DNA from: Candidatus Bathyarchaeota archaeon
GTDB lineage: Archaea > Thermoproteota > Bathyarchaeia > TCS64
NCBI GenBank assembly: GCA_016934355.1
Contig: JAFGTA010000204.1
Span: 1-11,807, forward strand
Direction: 5' to 3'
DNA: 11,807 nucleotides
Part shown: piece by piece, positions 11,581-11,807 of the stretch
Layout of the letters: every line of letters begins with the position of its first letter
Position numbering within the stretch: the first letter of the stretch is position 1
Notes under the pieces: generated by a model
Told to the model about the DNA's origin: nothing
Database searches by the model: none
Seen by the model: only the letters and a program-made list of their open reading frames with translations
Position numbers and translations under genes: made by a program

Positions 11581-11807
11581 ATGGAGAAAGACTACAGTAA
11601 GATGCTTGACAGGGCCTACGTGGAGCTGCCCGAGCTGCTCGAGTCGTCGGACAGGTTTCAGGTGCCCCGCGCCGTTGTGAGGCAGCAGGGCCGCCGCACG
11701 TATGTCATGAACTTCAAGGAGATCGCTGAAGAGCTCCAGCGTGACCCGGAGCACCTCATGAAGTTCCTGCTCAACGAGACGGCGACGAGGGGTAACTTCG
11801 ACGGCAC
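11581..11807 (+). CDS. Translation initiation factor aIF2 subunit beta, 5' part (3' end outside window)
   Basis: The 75 codons present begin MEKDYSKMLDRAYVELPELL, the N-terminal helix that binds the gamma subunit. They continue through SDRFQVPRAVVRQQGRRTYV into the conserved NFKEIAEELQRDPEHLMKFLLNE and TATRGNFDG of the central domain. The full protein is about 135-140 residues, so the C-terminal zinc-binding domain lies outside the window. With aIF2 alpha and gamma it forms the factor that carries initiator Met-tRNA to the small ribosomal subunit in the cytoplasm. It is the best marker that the segment is archaeal. The start is set by AAGGTGA five bases upstream. Confidence 0.93.
   Translation, partial: MEKDYSKMLDRAYVELPELLESSDRFQVPRAVVRQQGRRTYVMNFKEIAEELQRDPEHLMKFLLNETATRGNFDG

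Noticed and set aside
11524..11754. Minus-strand frame opposite aIF2 beta
   Set aside because: It is antisense to the strongly conserved aIF2 beta start and has no recognisable features.

Overview
The window reads as a GC-rich archaeal chromosome segment. The clearest marker is the truncated gene at the right end, a translation initiation factor aIF2 beta subunit, a protein that bacteria lack. Supporting signs are TATA-like boxes about 25-30 nt upstream of several starts (leaderless-type genes), an AbrB/PIN (VapBC-like) locus, an S16 (Lon-like) protease without an ATPase, an archaeal-type purine phosphoribosyltransferase and a zinc-ribbon membrane protein. The gene mix (several peptidases, a branched-chain amino-acid-type binding protein, DUF6282) would suit a peptide-degrading lineage such as Bathyarchaeia. 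That placement is inference; only 'archaeon' is well supported.

Layout. 1-699 (minus): 5' part of an M24 Xaa-Pro-peptidase-like gene running off the left edge. 785-1101 (plus): AbrB/MazE-type antitoxin followed, with an ATGA overlap, by a PIN-toxin stump of only 29 codons. 1110-2555 (minus): AbgB-like M20 amidohydrolase, whose 3' end lies 8 bp from the stump. 2634-3653 (minus): unrecognised protein with two Cys-His-Cys motifs. 3800-4048 (plus): small winged-helix regulator, divergent from it across an AT-rich spacer with repeated ATTATC units. 4058-4078: strong hairpin between convergent genes. 4101-5318 (minus): probable operon of a membrane-anchored Lon-like protease and a DUF1844 protein. 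5319-5527: AT-rich spacer with an inverted repeat. 5528-7153 (minus): M14-type zinc carboxypeptidase-like protein. 7204-8111 (minus): two-gene operon of a phosphoribosyltransferase and an unknown 94-residue protein. 8151-9468 (minus): ABC-transporter substrate-binding protein broken into three reading frames. 9586-10605 (minus): DUF6282-type metal-dependent hydrolase. 10688-11491 (plus): zinc-ribbon protein with two membrane segments. 11581-11807 (plus): start of aIF2 beta. No stretch over 300 bases lacks a gene, and I saw no tRNA, rRNA, CRISPR array or insertion sequence.

How the genes fit together. Four metal-dependent hydrolases (M24, M20, M14, DUF6282) plus an amino-acid-type binding protein share a short region. 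This suggests uptake and breakdown of peptides, acyl-amino acids or related amides, but they are separated by unrelated housekeeping genes and do not form one operon. The most notable items are the binding-protein gene with two apparent one-base losses, one of which separates the membrane anchor as a small ORF with an ATGA junction; the antitoxin whose toxin partner is cut off; and the membrane-tethered Lon-like protease paired with DUF1844.
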